Origin: Segatella copri
GTDB taxonomy: Bacteria > Bacteroidota > Bacteroidia > Bacteroidales > Bacteroidaceae
Assembly (NCBI RefSeq): GCF_002224675.1
Contig: NZ_NMPZ01000002.1
Span: 124,001-188,000, forward strand
Direction: 5' to 3'
DNA length: 64,000 nucleotides
A program made the position numbers and the translations under genes. The notes under the pieces are model-generated. The model was not told the DNA's origin, did not search any database, and worked only from the letters and a program-made list of their open reading frames with translations. Each line of letters opens with the position of its first letter. Position 1 is the stretch's first letter. Below, in pieces: positions 31,441-41,675 of this stretch.

Positions 31441-31558
31441 AAGCTTTTGCCCTTACAGGGCGTTTTTAAATGCAATTATTTTACCCAGGGTGTTGCCCTG
31501 GGCTAGGAGCTTCTGCCCTTACAGGGCGTGCTGACTATACTTTTCTGGGCGTGTGGGG
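31441..31558. repeat. Partial MITE-like repeat (about half an element)
   Basis: The sequence from AAGCTTTTGCCCTTACAGGGCG through CCCAGGG...GCCCTGGGCTAGGAGCTTCTGCCC to GGGCGTGTGGGG matches the right half of the element at 17551-17799. It ends just before the DUF4250 stop codon, as the full element abuts the stop of the 55-residue gene. Confidence 0.7.
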
Positions 31559-31559
31559 T

Positions 31560-31745
31560 TTACCAGAATTTCTTCTGCTGCTCTGACCACTCAAAGCCTT
31601 GGGTAGCCATTTTGGTTTCTAATGCTGCACGGTTCACATTGAAGTGATTACAAATTTCATCGAGTGTTTCAAACTCGTGGTCACGAAGCAGGAAGTTGAT
31701 GGCACTTACGAGCATCGGAACATCATTCATCGGTAACTTATCCAT
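31560..31745 (-). CDS. DUF4250 domain protein
   Basis: The 61-residue protein matches DUF4250: an N-terminal LPMNDVPMLVSAINFLLRD, a central helix LDEICNHFNVNRAALETKM with HTH-like spacing, and the terminal GFEWSEQQKKFW. The family is common in gut Bacteroidota and Firmicutes; its function is unknown. It follows a TACCTTTG promoter element (minus strand, 31808-31815) that partly overlaps the nuo terminator. A MITE half-copy lies right behind its stop. Confidence 0.85.
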   Translation of the reverse strand: MDKLPMNDVPMLVSAINFLLRDHEFETLDEICNHFNVNRAALETKMATQGFEWSEQQKKFW

Positions 31746-31807
31746 TTTTCAATTGATAATTAATAATTTATAATGTATAATGGAGGCACCATGCCTCTAA
31801 TCGGGTG

Positions 31808-31838
31808 CAAAGGTACAGCTATTTTTAGACAAAACAAA
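31808..31838 (-). promoter_or_regulatory. DUF4250 promoter overlapping the tail of the nuo terminator
   Basis: On the minus strand TTTG (31835-31838), a 19-base spacer and TACCTTTG (31808-31815) fit the consensus. The -33 element lies in the T tract of the nuo terminator. Confidence 0.6.
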
Positions 31839-31840
31839 AA

Positions 31841-31876
31841 AAAATCCCGGCAATCTTTACCGATTGCCGGGATTTT
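31841..31876 (-). terminator. Terminator of the nuo operon
   Basis: AAAATCCCGGCAATC (31841-31855) and GATTGCCGGGATTTT (31862-31876) form a perfect 15-bp stem with a 6-base loop. On the minus strand it is followed by an uninterrupted T run, 17 bases after the nuoN stop. Confidence 0.9.
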
Positions 31877-31892
31877 ATAAATTATTGATGAT

Positions 31893-33344
31893 TTACGCAT
31901 TCGCTGCCACTGAAATCCAGTCGAATACGAATGAACAAACACCGAATGCTACGATACCTACCGTGCAGATAGCAAGCGCCAACTTGGTTGAGAATGCGCT
32001 CTGGAAAGTAGGAAGCGGATTATCGCTATGCTTGATGAACATCGCCTTCACGATGAGCAGATAGTAGTACAAGCTCAATACGGTGTTAACCAAGGCAATG
32101 AATACGACGCCGTATGCCCAACCACCGAGGGTGGTATGGATATCAGCTCCCTGTACCGCTGCCATGAACACGAAGAACTTAGAGAACATACCTGCAAATG
32201 GAGGAATACCACCCAATGAGAACAATGCCAAAGTCATCAGGAATGCCAGACGTGGATTGGTTTTGTACAAACCATTGTAGCTGTCCATCTGAACTGTACC
32301 GTTGTTGTGCTCCTCAATAGATGAGATGATGGCGAAGACACTCAGGTTGGCTACTACGTAAATCAATACATAGTAAGTCAGGGCTGTAACGCTCATCGCT
32401 GAGTTGCCTACCACTGCCAACATGATGTAACCTGCCTGAGAGATAGAAGAGAATGCCATGAAACGCTTCAGGTCGCTCTGACGGATGGCAAACAGGTTGG
32501 CGATAGTGATAGAAAGTACAATCACGATGTAGAGCAATACGGTCCAGTACTCTACCATTGGCTGGAACACCTTCATGAGGATGGCGCAGAGTGTGAACGC
32601 AGCAGCACCCTTAGATACTACTGACAGATAACCAGTAACAGTAGTTGGTGCACCCTGGTATGAATCGGCTGTCCAGAAGTGGAAAGGAACCAAGGAAATC
32701 TTGAAGCCGAGACCACTGAAGAAGAATACCATACCAGCGATGGTCAATGGAGACGCAGTGATGACATTAGCCATATCCTCGAAGTACAAAGTACCGCAAG
32801 CTGCATAGAGCAGAGAGATACCGTAGATCATCACACCGCTAGAGAAAGTAGCGGTCAAAACGAACTTGGCACCTGCCTCAGCAGAATGGTGACGATACTT
32901 ATCGAATGCTACCAAGCAAGCCATTGGCACAGATGCCATTTCGAGGCCGAGGAAGAACAGGAGGAAGTGGTTGGCACTTACCATCATGTTCATACCGAGC
33001 AAGGTAGAGATAATCAACATATAGAACTCACCCTCCTTGAAGGCTGTGTCCTTACGGCTCAACCACTCCTTAGCCTGTACCAACACGATGAGGGTACCCA
33101 GAGCCAGGATAGTCTTCAAGACACCGGCAGCAGGACCCGTGGTGTACATGCCGCCAAATGCCTCTGCGGCTTCTGTAGGATAGATGTTGAAGCAGATGTG
33201 AGCCAACATCAAGAGACATACCAGAGGATTGAACCACTGACGGTCTGAGTTCTTGGAACTGCAGAAGTCAGCAATAAAAGTGATCAACAGAACTACCATC
33301 AAGGAAGCTTCTGGAAACATATTTAAAAATTGACTGTAATTCAT
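31893..33344 (-). CDS. nuoN: NADH-quinone oxidoreductase subunit N
   Basis: The 483-residue antiporter-like membrane subunit of complex I has about 14 helices, with the proton-path lysine region and the block [27 protein letters not shown] that marks the Proton_antipo_M family. It is the last gene of the operon, 15 bases after nuoM. Together with NuoL and NuoM it forms the distal proton-pumping arm. Confidence 0.95.
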   Translation of the reverse strand: MNYSQFLNMFPEASLMVVLLITFIADFCSSKNSDRQWFNPLVCLLMLAHICFNIYPTEAAEAFGGMYTTGPAAGVLKTILALGTLIVLVQAKEWLSRKDTAFKEGEFYMLIISTLLGMNMMVSANHFLLFFLGLEMASVPMACLVAFDKYRHHSAEAGAKFVLTATFSSGVMIYGISLLYAACGTLYFEDMANVITASPLTIAGMVFFFSGLGFKISLVPFHFWTADSYQGAPTTVTGYLSVVSKGAAAFTLCAILMKVFQPMVEYWTVLLYIVIVLSITIANLFAIRQSDLKRFMAFSSISQAGYIMLAVVGNSAMSVTALTYYVLIYVVANLSVFAIISSIEEHNNGTVQMDSYNGLYKTNPRLAFLMTLALFSLGGIPPFAGMFSKFFVFMAAVQGADIHTTLGGWAYGVVFIALVNTVLSLYYYLLIVKAMFIKHSDNPLPTFQSAFSTKLALAICTVGIVAFGVCSFVFDWISVAANA

Positions 33345-33359
33345 TTCTTCTGATATTTA

Positions 33360-34862
33360 TTACATGATTACACTAAAGATAGGACCTACGGCGTCCATGA
33401 TAATCTTCTCTGCCCAGAGTGGGAACATACCGAGACCTGCAACGCAGGCAATCAGACCTGCTACAGCGATACGCTCGTCCCAGGTAGCATCGTGGAGCTT
33501 CTCCAACTTTGGATTAGGAACCTTCTGATAAAGGATCTTACCAACACAACGCAGGATGTAAACCGCTGTTACTACGATTGATGTACATGCGATGATGGTA
33601 CATACACGATGGAATGTATCTGCATTCTGGAATGAACCTACGAAGATGGTCATCTCGGCTACGAAACCTGAGAAACCTGGCAAACCGAGGTTAGCCAAAC
33701 CAGCTACTGCATAACCTACAGAGAGGAATGGAATAATCTTCATCAAACCACCCAGGTAACGTACGTCACGTGTACCAGCCTGATGGTAAATCATACCGAT
33801 AACGGCGAAGAAGAGGGCGGTCATCAAACCGTGAGACAACATCTGGAGGATTGCACCAGTAGCAGCTGTCTCTGTCATCATACAGAGAGCGAAGAGCACC
33901 ATACCACAGTGAGATACTGATGAGTAAGCGTTGATGTACTTCAAGTCGGTCTGTACACAAGCTGACAAAGCACCATATACGATAGAGATGGTAGTCAGCA
34001 CGAGGAATACCTTGATCCAGAATCCGTGAGTAGCAGCTGGCAAGAGGAACATGGCGATACGGAAGCAACCGTAACCACCCAACTTCATCAATACACCGGC
34101 ATGCAACATAGATACAGCTGTAGGCGCACTTGCGTGACCGTCAGGAGACCATGTATGGAATGGGAACAGCGCACCGAGGATACCGAAACCGATGAAGAGC
34201 AATGGGAAGAACACGTTCTGCACGCTCTCTGGGATAGCATGAGCGCCATTGGTATGGTGAGCGATATCCAGGATTTCGAAGGTCTGAGCACCACTGTAGA
34301 AGTAGATACCCAGGATACCGATGATGAGGAGTGCAGAACCACCCATCAACATCAAGGTCAACTTCATGGCAGAATACTCCTTCGCACCACTACCCCATAC
34401 ACCGATGAGGAGGTACATTGGAATCAGCGCTACCTCATAGAACATGAACATGGTGAACATATCGATAGAGATGAAGAAGCCATATACACCGATGCTCAAG
34501 AGGGTGAACCAGAGGAAGTATTCCTTCTTCATTGGCTCCATCTGCCAAGAGGCAAATGTACCGGTGAACACGATGATGGATGTCAAGAGAATCATCACCA
34601 CTGAGATACCATCCACACCGAGTGAATAGTTGATGTGCAATGGTTCAAACCAAGGCACACAGGGATAGGTGAAGAGCATCGGAGCTTGGTCGGCTGGCAT
34701 TGTCTCACGAGCTTCGAGAAATGCAAACACCAAATAGATGGAGAGTGCGAGCAATACGCTGGCACCGGCTACCATCACACCACGAACCTGCTTGTCGTTG
34801 CGTGCCAACCAGAGGCCGAGCAACATCAGGAGTGGTACTATGACGAATATACTTAAATTCAT
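33360..34862 (-). CDS. nuoM: NADH-quinone oxidoreductase subunit M
   Basis: The 500-residue protein is the middle antiporter-like subunit. Hallmarks are YSLGVDGISVVMILLTSI near residue 80, FYEVALIPMYLLIG with the key Glu, and FPFHTWSPDGHASAPTAVSM. About 14 membrane helices are visible, the usual size. Gaps of 15 bases to nuoN and 33 to nuoL show one transcription unit. Confidence 0.95.
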   Translation of the reverse strand: MNLSIFVIVPLLMLLGLWLARNDKQVRGVMVAGASVLLALSIYLVFAFLEARETMPADQAPMLFTYPCVPWFEPLHINYSLGVDGISVVMILLTSIIVFTGTFASWQMEPMKKEYFLWFTLLSIGVYGFFISIDMFTMFMFYEVALIPMYLLIGVWGSGAKEYSAMKLTLMLMGGSALLIIGILGIYFYSGAQTFEILDIAHHTNGAHAIPESVQNVFFPLLFIGFGILGALFPFHTWSPDGHASAPTAVSMLHAGVLMKLGGYGCFRIAMFLLPAATHGFWIKVFLVLTTISIVYGALSACVQTDLKYINAYSSVSHCGMVLFALCMMTETAATGAILQMLSHGLMTALFFAVIGMIYHQAGTRDVRYLGGLMKIIPFLSVGYAVAGLANLGLPGFSGFVAEMTIFVGSFQNADTFHRVCTIIACTSIVVTAVYILRCVGKILYQKVPNPKLEKLHDATWDERIAVAGLIACVAGLGMFPLWAEKIIMDAVGPIFSVIM

Positions 34863-34895
34863 TTCTTTTCTATTTACTTAATTGTGAGACATTCA

Positions 34896-36851
34896 TTAAA
34901 GAAGAGCGAGCAGACACAGGGTCAATGCCACTGTACCGGTGAGGAACCAGATAGCATAGCTGCGAACATCACCACTCTGCCATGGACGGATAGTCTCGCC
35001 TGCCTCCTGTGCACCCCAAGCCATGAAGTTGAAGGTACCATCGATGACACGACGGTCGAACCATGCGATTGGCTTTGAGAACAGACCGAAGACAATCTTG
35101 TGAGTGAAGAACTGCCAAGCATCGTCGATATAGAAACGGTTCAAGGCTGCCTTGTGCAACTTAGGCATCTTCTTAGCCAAAGCGTCTGCCAATGGAGTCT
35201 TCTTAGGAGCATACATGTAAGTAGCCAAACCGATACCGATGATTGCAACAATCACAGATGTAGTAGCCACGCTCATGTCGATATGGATATCGTAGCTCTG
35301 ACCTGTAGCAGATACGAAGTGACCGAATGGAATCAGACCACAGAGGCAAGAGATGATGGCGAGGAATACCAATGGACCCCACATCACGAATGGAACCTCC
35401 TGTGGCTTACGACGGTTCTCTGGATCCAGCTCATAGTAGCTCTGTCCCCAGAAGATCACGTAGTAAAGACGGAACATGTAGAATGCTGTCATACCAGCTA
35501 CCACGGTCATGAACCAGCCCATGAATGGAGAGAACTGGAAGCATGCTGAGATGATCTCATCCTTTGACCAGAAACCTGCGAATGGAGGAATACCTGCAAT
35601 CGCCAAGCAACCAATCAAGAAACAGATGTTGGTAATAGGCATGTACTTGTGCAGACCACCCATGTACTCCTTGAAGTTGCTGCCGATGATGACGATGATG
35701 GCACCAGAGCAGAGGAAGAGCAATGCCTTGAACATAGCGTGGGTAAACAGGTGGAAGATACCAGCCATGTAACCCAAACCACCGTGGTGGTTATCTACTG
35801 CGAAGCAGACACCGAGCGCTACGAGCATGTAGGCAATCTGAGAAATCGTAGAGAAAGCCAGACCACGCTTGATATCACGCTGGCAGCAAGCTACGGCTGC
35901 TGCATAGAATGCGGTGAAGGCTGCAATGTAAGCTACATAGTGCAATGTTTCAGGAGCATACTGTACCCAGATTGGGAAGAGGCTGGCTACCTGATAAACA
36001 CCGGCTACAACCATGGTAGCGGCGTGGATCAACGCAGAAACAGGTGTTGGACCCTCCATCGCATCTGGCAACCAGATGTGCAATGGGAACATCGCACTCT
36101 TACCGGCACCACCGATGAACATGAGGAACAACGCTGTTGGCATAACCCAAGCTGCACCTGCCAAAGCTGAATTCAACTCTGGCTGAGCATTCAAGTCGTA
36201 GTTGAAGGTTCCTACGTAGAAGCTGTAGAACAGTATACCGATGAGGAAGAAGAGGTCAGCGAAACGGGTAACGATGAACGCCTTCTTGCTGGCATGAACT
36301 GCAGCATGCTTTGGATAGTAGAAACCGATGAGCAGGTATGAGCAGACACCCACCAACTCCCAGAACAGATACATCTGGAAGATGTTGGTAGCTACTACCA
36401 AGCCCAACATAGACATGGTGAAGAGGCTCAGGTAAGCGTAGAAACGCTGCATACCCTTCTCATATTCCTCAACCTTGTAGTTCTCATCACGCTCTGCCAT
36501 ATAGCCGAAGCTGTAGATGTGAACCATGAAGCTGACGGTGGTAATCACGATGAGCATCAATACAGAGATTGGGCTCAGACGGAAACCGATGTTGAAGGTG
36601 AGCAACTCAGTAAACTTCAACCATGTGAAATTAAATACGGTAACAGTTGGGTACATACCTGTAGAGGCATCGCGACCCACTGCAAAGAAGTACTCGTATG
36701 CTGTATAGACAGACATGGCGAATACACAGCCCATCAATACGGTACCGATGAGTGCTGCTACCGGTCTTTTCATCTTCATACCCACAAGTCCCAGAACCAG
36801 GAAGCTCAGGAATGGCAGAAGAAGTATCAAAAATGCATAATTGTATTCCAT
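34896..36851 (-). CDS. nuoL: NADH-quinone oxidoreductase subunit L
   Basis: The 651-residue protein is the distal antiporter-like subunit with a long C-terminal extension that includes the lateral helix. Typical blocks are FGYMAERDENY near the start of the core, FWELVGVCSYLLIGFYYPKHAAVHASKKAF and FPLHIWLPDAMEGPTPVSALIHAATMV. It is in operon order with NuoK upstream (6-base gap) and NuoM downstream. Confidence 0.95.
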   Translation of the reverse strand: MEYNYAFLILLLPFLSFLVLGLVGMKMKRPVAALIGTVLMGCVFAMSVYTAYEYFFAVGRDASTGMYPTVTVFNFTWLKFTELLTFNIGFRLSPISVLMLIVITTVSFMVHIYSFGYMAERDENYKVEEYEKGMQRFYAYLSLFTMSMLGLVVATNIFQMYLFWELVGVCSYLLIGFYYPKHAAVHASKKAFIVTRFADLFFLIGILFYSFYVGTFNYDLNAQPELNSALAGAAWVMPTALFLMFIGGAGKSAMFPLHIWLPDAMEGPTPVSALIHAATMVVAGVYQVASLFPIWVQYAPETLHYVAYIAAFTAFYAAAVACCQRDIKRGLAFSTISQIAYMLVALGVCFAVDNHHGGLGYMAGIFHLFTHAMFKALLFLCSGAIIVIIGSNFKEYMGGLHKYMPITNICFLIGCLAIAGIPPFAGFWSKDEIISACFQFSPFMGWFMTVVAGMTAFYMFRLYYVIFWGQSYYELDPENRRKPQEVPFVMWGPLVFLAIISCLCGLIPFGHFVSATGQSYDIHIDMSVATTSVIVAIIGIGLATYMYAPKKTPLADALAKKMPKLHKAALNRFYIDDAWQFFTHKIVFGLFSKPIAWFDRRVIDGTFNFMAWGAQEAGETIRPWQSGDVRSYAIWFLTGTVALTLCLLALL

Positions 36852-36857
36852 TGTCTT

Positions 36858-37166
36858 TTAGAATTTCATGTTTTCAATACTGTTCACCTGGTCACTGTGA
36901 TAGTTGCGGTAAACGTTGATAATAATAGCGAGTGCTACGGCTGTCTCGGCTGCTGCTACTCCGATAGAGAACAATGTGAAGAAGAAACCTTCCAACTGTC
37001 CTGGGAAGAGGATGCGGTTGAACACAGCGAAGTTCAAATCGGCTGCATTCAATACAAGCTCGATGGAGATGAGCATGGCTACGAGGTTACGGCGTGTACA
37101 GAAGCCATAGACTCCGATGAAGAACAAGAGTGCTGAGAGCACGAAGAAATATTGTACTGGAATCAT
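36858..37166 (-). CDS. nuoK: NADH-quinone oxidoreductase subunit K
   Basis: The 102-residue three-helix subunit carries the two conserved membrane glutamates, in MLISIELVLNAADLNF and GVAAAETAVALAI, used in proton transfer. The start overlaps the end of nuoJ by 4 bases (ATGA), so the two are translationally coupled. Confidence 0.95.
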   Translation of the reverse strand: MIPVQYFFVLSALLFFIGVYGFCTRRNLVAMLISIELVLNAADLNFAVFNRILFPGQLEGFFFTLFSIGVAAAETAVALAIIINVYRNYHSDQVNSIENMKF

Positions 37167-37690
37167 TTCTTATCCTCCTTTCTTGCGATTAAGATACCAC
37201 CGATGATACATGCCAACAGGAATACGGAGATGAACTCGAATGGCAATACATAGCCATACTTGTCAGCACCTACCAGGGCAGAACCTACCTGCTCCATTGG
37301 CACCTCGGTGTCGGCTACAGATGCAGCCATATCAATAAAGTGATTCTTCAACACGATGACTGCCAAGGTGACGAAACCTACGAGGCAGACAAGTGCGCGG
37401 CCCAAGATCTTGCTACCCTTGACATGCTCCAGCAGACCCTGAAGGGTACGCTTAGATACCAACTGGATAGCGAAGACGTAGAGGATGGTGATACCGCCGG
37501 CATATACTGAAATCTGAGCAGCACCCAGATAGGTATAGTCGAGCAGGAAGAACATACCTGCAATACCGAAGAGCACGAACAACAGGAAGGTTGCCGCACG
37601 CATGATACGCTTGGTAGCTACGCACATGATGGCTGAGCCAAGGATGACTACTGCCAAGATGACGAACATAAATAAATTAGCTGTTATCAT
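37163..37690 (-). CDS. nuoJ: NADH-quinone oxidoreductase subunit J
   Basis: The 175-residue protein has five membrane helices with the conserved YLGAAQISVYAGGITILYVF block, which contains the pi-bulge region of NuoJ. It overlaps nuoK by 4 bases and starts 15 bases after nuoI. Confidence 0.95.
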   Translation of the reverse strand: MITANLFMFVILAVVILGSAIMCVATKRIMRAATFLLFVLFGIAGMFFLLDYTYLGAAQISVYAGGITILYVFAIQLVSKRTLQGLLEHVKGSKILGRALVCLVGFVTLAVIVLKNHFIDMAASVADTEVPMEQVGSALVGADKYGYVLPFEFISVFLLACIIGGILIARKEDKK

Positions 37691-37705
37691 TGTCTAATGT
37701 CCTCC

Positions 37706-38236
37706 TTACTTAGTCTTGGTGTTAAACTTACCGATTTCCAATGGTGCACCACCCTCGATGAGGTTTGGAAGGCTACCGCCCTTATATACCTCCTTGTCAA
37801 GGTGCATCACCAACTTGTTGCGGTCGAAGACTGCATTCTCGAAATCGTTGACAAACTTGATTGCACCGAAGTTACATGCGTTGACACAGAGCTCGCAGAA
37901 CATGCAGTCGCCCAAGTCGTACTGGTAATCCACCAACTTGCGCTTCTTCTTGCCTGTCTCTGGGTCCTCCACCATCTCGGTCTGAATCTTGATGGTATCG
38001 TTAGGGCATGACTTCTCACACAATGTACAACCCACACACTTGTAAGCCTCGTTCTCATCACGAACAAAGACCAAGCGTCCACGGAAACGTGGAGAGATGT
38101 GGAGTGTAGTCTTGCGGTTCTCAGGATACTGCTCTGTGCTCTTTGGTGTGAAGTACTCCTTCATGGTGACCTTCATACCAGTAGCGAGGGTCTTCAAACC
38201 CGCTGCAATACCGCCGAAATATGAATTGTTAGACAT
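37706..38236 (-). CDS. nuoI: NADH-quinone oxidoreductase subunit I (ferredoxin-type)
   Basis: The 176-residue subunit binds two [4Fe-4S] clusters (N6a and N6b) through CVGCTLCEKSCP and CMFCELCVNACN, which pass electrons toward NuoB. In this operon, where NADH-module subunits E, F and G are absent, NuoI is the likely entry point for electrons from ferredoxin or another carrier. It is 34 bases after nuoH. Confidence 0.95.
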   Translation of the reverse strand: MSNNSYFGGIAAGLKTLATGMKVTMKEYFTPKSTEQYPENRKTTLHISPRFRGRLVFVRDENEAYKCVGCTLCEKSCPNDTIKIQTEMVEDPETGKKKRKLVDYQYDLGDCMFCELCVNACNFGAIKFVNDFENAVFDRNKLVMHLDKEVYKGGSLPNLIEGGAPLEIGKFNTKTK

Positions 38237-38270
38237 ACTTTCTTATTATTATAATAATGTGTATTAAAGA

Positions 38271-39356
38271 TTATCCGTGGATTCCGAATGCTACGCACAC
38301 GGTCATCAAGATCAGAATGATGAGTGACAATGGCATCAGATACTTCCACTCCAACTTCAGGATCTGGTCGATACGCAGACGAGGGAAGGTCCAGCGTACC
38401 CACATCAGGAGCCATACCACCGCGAAGGTCTTACCGAAGAACCAGATGAAACCTGGGATGAGGTTCATCAGATTGTCGAAGCCCTCGATACCGATGTTCA
38501 ATGGCGCCCAACCACCGAGGAATACGGTAGAAGCGATACCAGAAATCACGAAGAGGTTGAGGTACTCGGCCAGGTAGTAGAAACCGAAGCCCATACCTGA
38601 ATACTCTGTGTGGTAACCGGCGGTCAACTCACTCTCAGCCTCAGCCAAGTCGAAAGGACCACGGTTAGCCTCAGCGTTACCTGCTACGAGGAATACGAGG
38701 AAAGCCAGGATTGCTGGTACATGACCCTTGATAATCAACCAGTTCCAAGCACCAGTCTGAGCCTCAACGATACCGCTTACCTGCATGGTTCCGGTGAGAA
38801 CTACTGCAGAAATCAGGCAGAGGCAGAGAGACATCTCGTAAGAAATCATCTGTACGGCACCACGCATGGCAGAAACCACAGAGTACTTGTTGTTAGATGC
38901 CCAACCAGCGAGGAACACACCCAAAACGCCGATAGAACTTACGGCTGTGATGAGGAATACACCTACGTTGAAGTCAAGAATATGAGCTCCCTTGTTCCAT
39001 GGAAGGAATGAGAAAGTACCTACAGAGGCAATGATCACGAGGAATGGTGCCATGTAGTAGAGCAGCTTGTCGGCTCTATCCACGGCGAAGATCTCCTTGA
39101 TCAACATCTTGAGCACGTCGGCGAATACCTGGAAGATACCCCAAGGACCTACACGCATAGGGCCAAGACGGCACTGGAAGTAGGCACACACCTTACGCTC
39201 CATGAAGATAAGTACGATAGCGATGAGGGCATATGCTGTCAAAATGCAGACACCCACGAGCACGCACTCAATCAGAATCGACAGGAAGTCGCCCAGACCC
39301 AAGGTCTGGCGAAGCAGATTGTCGATGAATGTTGTTACTATACTAAAATCAAACAT
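38271..39356 (-). CDS. nuoH: NADH-quinone oxidoreductase subunit H
   Basis: The 361-residue, eight-helix subunit forms the quinone entry tunnel. Conserved blocks are CRLGPMRVGPWGIFQ, NRGPFDLAEAESELTAGYHTEYSGM and a C-terminal WVRWTFPRLRIDQ. Two bases separate it from nuoCD. Confidence 0.95.
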   Translation of the reverse strand: MFDFSIVTTFIDNLLRQTLGLGDFLSILIECVLVGVCILTAYALIAIVLIFMERKVCAYFQCRLGPMRVGPWGIFQVFADVLKMLIKEIFAVDRADKLLYYMAPFLVIIASVGTFSFLPWNKGAHILDFNVGVFLITAVSSIGVLGVFLAGWASNNKYSVVSAMRGAVQMISYEMSLCLCLISAVVLTGTMQVSGIVEAQTGAWNWLIIKGHVPAILAFLVFLVAGNAEANRGPFDLAEAESELTAGYHTEYSGMGFGFYYLAEYLNLFVISGIASTVFLGGWAPLNIGIEGFDNLMNLIPGFIWFFGKTFAVVWLLMWVRWTFPRLRIDQILKLEWKYLMPLSLIILILMTVCVAFGIHG

Positions 39357-39358
39357 AA

Positions 39359-40930
39359 TTATCTATCAATATCAGGGATTACGAAATCGATTGCTGCACC
39401 TGTAGTGATGAGGTCGGCGATCTTCTGACCACGGAGCATTGGATCCAAGGCTCCTGTGAGTGAGAGACCCATCGGACGCATCTTCATACGGTATGGACTC
39501 TTGTCACCCTTTGAGTCGAGATATACACCAAACTCGCCGCTGGCACCCTCTACAGAGAAGTACCACTGTCCCTCTGGAACCTTGATGATTGGCTTCTGCT
39601 TGATGTAGTACTCACCCTCTGGAATGTTGTCGATCAACTGCTCGATGATGTCCAAGCTCTGATACAACTCCTGGATGTGTACATAGTAACGATCCATTGA
39701 ATCGCAACCGGTAAGGGTGATTTCCTTCCACTCTACCTTGTCGTACATATCGTATGGATGACGCTTGCGGGTATCGTTCTTCCAACCTGATGCTCTGCCG
39801 GCAGGACCGGTTACGGCATAGTTGATACAATCCTCAAGGTTCATTGGTCCTACGCCTTCGAGACGGTTGTGAGTAATCACGTTGTCGCCGAATACGTCGA
39901 GGTACTCCTGAATCATCGGACGGAGATACTTGCAGAGGGTCTTCACGTTCTGAACGAAGTTAGGGTCGATATCTGCCTGAAGGCCACCGATACGGTAGTA
40001 GTTCTGGATCAGACGGCCACCAGTGGTCTCCTCCATGACGTTCAATACGTGCTCACGGTCGCGCATGCAGTAGAGGAATGCGGTCAAGGCACCCAAGTCC
40101 TGTGCGGTACAGCCGAGGAACAACAAGTGTGAGTCGATACGCTGCAACTCATCCATGATGGTACGGATGTAGTGGATACGGTCTGAGAGTTCGATACCCA
40201 TCGCCTCCTCGATAACGCCTACCAGAGCGTGGCGGTGCATCATCGCAGAAAGATAGTTCAGACGGTCGGTCAATGCCAAGGTCTGTGGATAGGTCATGCT
40301 CTCCCACATCTTCTCGATACCACGGTGAATATAACCAAGGTGTGGATAGATGCGCTTTACGGTCTCACCATCGATAACGGTCTGCAGACGGAGCACACCG
40401 TGGGTAGATGGGTGGTTAGGACCGATATTGACAACATACTCATCCTCGTCGAAGCGACGCTTCTCTGTAGCAACCAAGTGACCATCCTCGCTCAGGGAGT
40501 ACTCCATGGTGAAGTCATCCTCTGGCTCATCGGTGCAAGGGAACTTGTTTGCCTCAGGGCTCATATCGAAGTCCTTGCGCAATGGATAGCCCTGGAAATC
40601 TGTGCGGAGGAAAAGACGGCGCATATCTGGGTGACCCAAGAACTTGATACCCACGAAATCGAAGACTTCACGCTCCAGGAGGTCAGCCACCTTCCAAAGG
40701 TTAATAACTGTAGGAATCACATCACTGCCATCCACCTTCTTGGCGATGGTCTTTACTGAGCAGCGCTCGCTGGTCTGAGTATTCTCGAGAATATAGATAC
40801 ATCCGAGACCTTCCTCACCGAAGTCTTCACCGATGATGGTAACAAGGTAGTCGAAATGCTTCTCGTTCTTCAACTTCGCCATTTCTGAGGCGAAATTATC
40901 AAAACTCAATTCAATATTATTCAGTTTCAT
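39359..40930 (-). CDS. nuoCD: NADH-quinone oxidoreductase fused subunit C/D
   Basis: The 523-residue protein is a fusion of NuoC (about residues 1-140, ending LRKDFDMSPEANKF) with NuoD (from about residue 165, VNIGPNHPSTHGVLRL). NuoD lines the quinone site with its conserved His and Asp, and its GCDSMDRYYV-like block near the C-terminus matches the family. The C-D fusion is common in Bacteroidota and gamma-proteobacteria. Confidence 0.95.
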   Translation of the reverse strand: MKLNNIELSFDNFASEMAKLKNEKHFDYLVTIIGEDFGEEGLGCIYILENTQTSERCSVKTIAKKVDGSDVIPTVINLWKVADLLEREVFDFVGIKFLGHPDMRRLFLRTDFQGYPLRKDFDMSPEANKFPCTDEPEDDFTMEYSLSEDGHLVATEKRRFDEDEYVVNIGPNHPSTHGVLRLQTVIDGETVKRIYPHLGYIHRGIEKMWESMTYPQTLALTDRLNYLSAMMHRHALVGVIEEAMGIELSDRIHYIRTIMDELQRIDSHLLFLGCTAQDLGALTAFLYCMRDREHVLNVMEETTGGRLIQNYYRIGGLQADIDPNFVQNVKTLCKYLRPMIQEYLDVFGDNVITHNRLEGVGPMNLEDCINYAVTGPAGRASGWKNDTRKRHPYDMYDKVEWKEITLTGCDSMDRYYVHIQELYQSLDIIEQLIDNIPEGEYYIKQKPIIKVPEGQWYFSVEGASGEFGVYLDSKGDKSPYRMKMRPMGLSLTGALDPMLRGQKIADLITTGAAIDFVIPDIDR

Positions 40931-40949
40931 GTTCTTATACCTTATTATA

Positions 40950-41675
40950 TTAATCAGTTAGACCTTTCTGAGGGTCGAAATCCTCAGGTACTTCAGTTAC
41001 GATGATAGGCTCCTTGTGTCCGAGCTTCTCGCTGTCAGAGAGGTTCTCGTTGCTCAAACCGCGGAGACCGCCCTTGCTCATAGAGAGCTCCTTCTCATCC
41101 TGATTCATCTTGTGGTTGGCACCACCGAAGAATTTCTCAACCTTTACCTTACGCTGCAACTGCATCATACCGTAAAGGATAGCCTCAGGGCGTGGAGGAC
41201 ATCCAGGGATATAAACATCCACAGGAACCAACTCGCTGATACCACGAACCACATTGTAGCTCTTCTTAAACGGACCACCAGAGATGGCGCATCCACCCAC
41301 AGCTACCACATACTTAGGCTCAGCCATTTCATCATACAAACGCTTGAACACTGGTGCCATCTTATTGGTGATAGTACCGGCACACATGATCAAGTCAGCC
41401 TGGCGTGGAGAGTTACGGGTTACCTCGAAACCGAAACGGGAGAAGTCGTAACGGGCACAACCTACAGCCATGAACTCGATACCACAGCAAGAAGTACCGA
41501 AGGTCAGTGACCAGAGTGAGTTACTACGTCCCCAGTTGATGGCAGCATCAAGGGAACCGACTACCACGTTAGCACCCCCCTCATTGAGCTCCTGCGCAAT
41601 CTTTTCGAGGGTGTCATTGTCCTTAAACTCGTCGTAAGGAATACTCTTGATAGAGGCTCTTTTGTTTACTTCCAT
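40950..41675 (-). CDS. nuoB: NADH-quinone oxidoreductase subunit B, with C-terminal extension
   Basis: The subunit carries cluster N2, the last iron-sulfur centre before quinone. Ligands are in TSCCGIEFMA, CAGTITNKM and GGCAISGG, with PGCPPRPEAI. I place the start at 41675 (MEVNKRASIK), 6 bases after an AAAGGAG ribosome site, giving 241 residues; 41696 is also in frame. The last 55 residues or so, after KVEKFFGGANHKM, are a charged extension not found in the short forms. The gene overlaps nuoA by 10 bases. Confidence 0.95.
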   Translation of the reverse strand: MEVNKRASIKSIPYDEFKDNDTLEKIAQELNEGGANVVVGSLDAAINWGRSNSLWSLTFGTSCCGIEFMAVGCARYDFSRFGFEVTRNSPRQADLIMCAGTITNKMAPVFKRLYDEMAEPKYVVAVGGCAISGGPFKKSYNVVRGISELVPVDVYIPGCPPRPEAILYGMMQLQRKVKVEKFFGGANHKMNQDEKELSMSKGGLRGLSNENLSDSEKLGHKEPIIVTEVPEDFDPQKGLTD

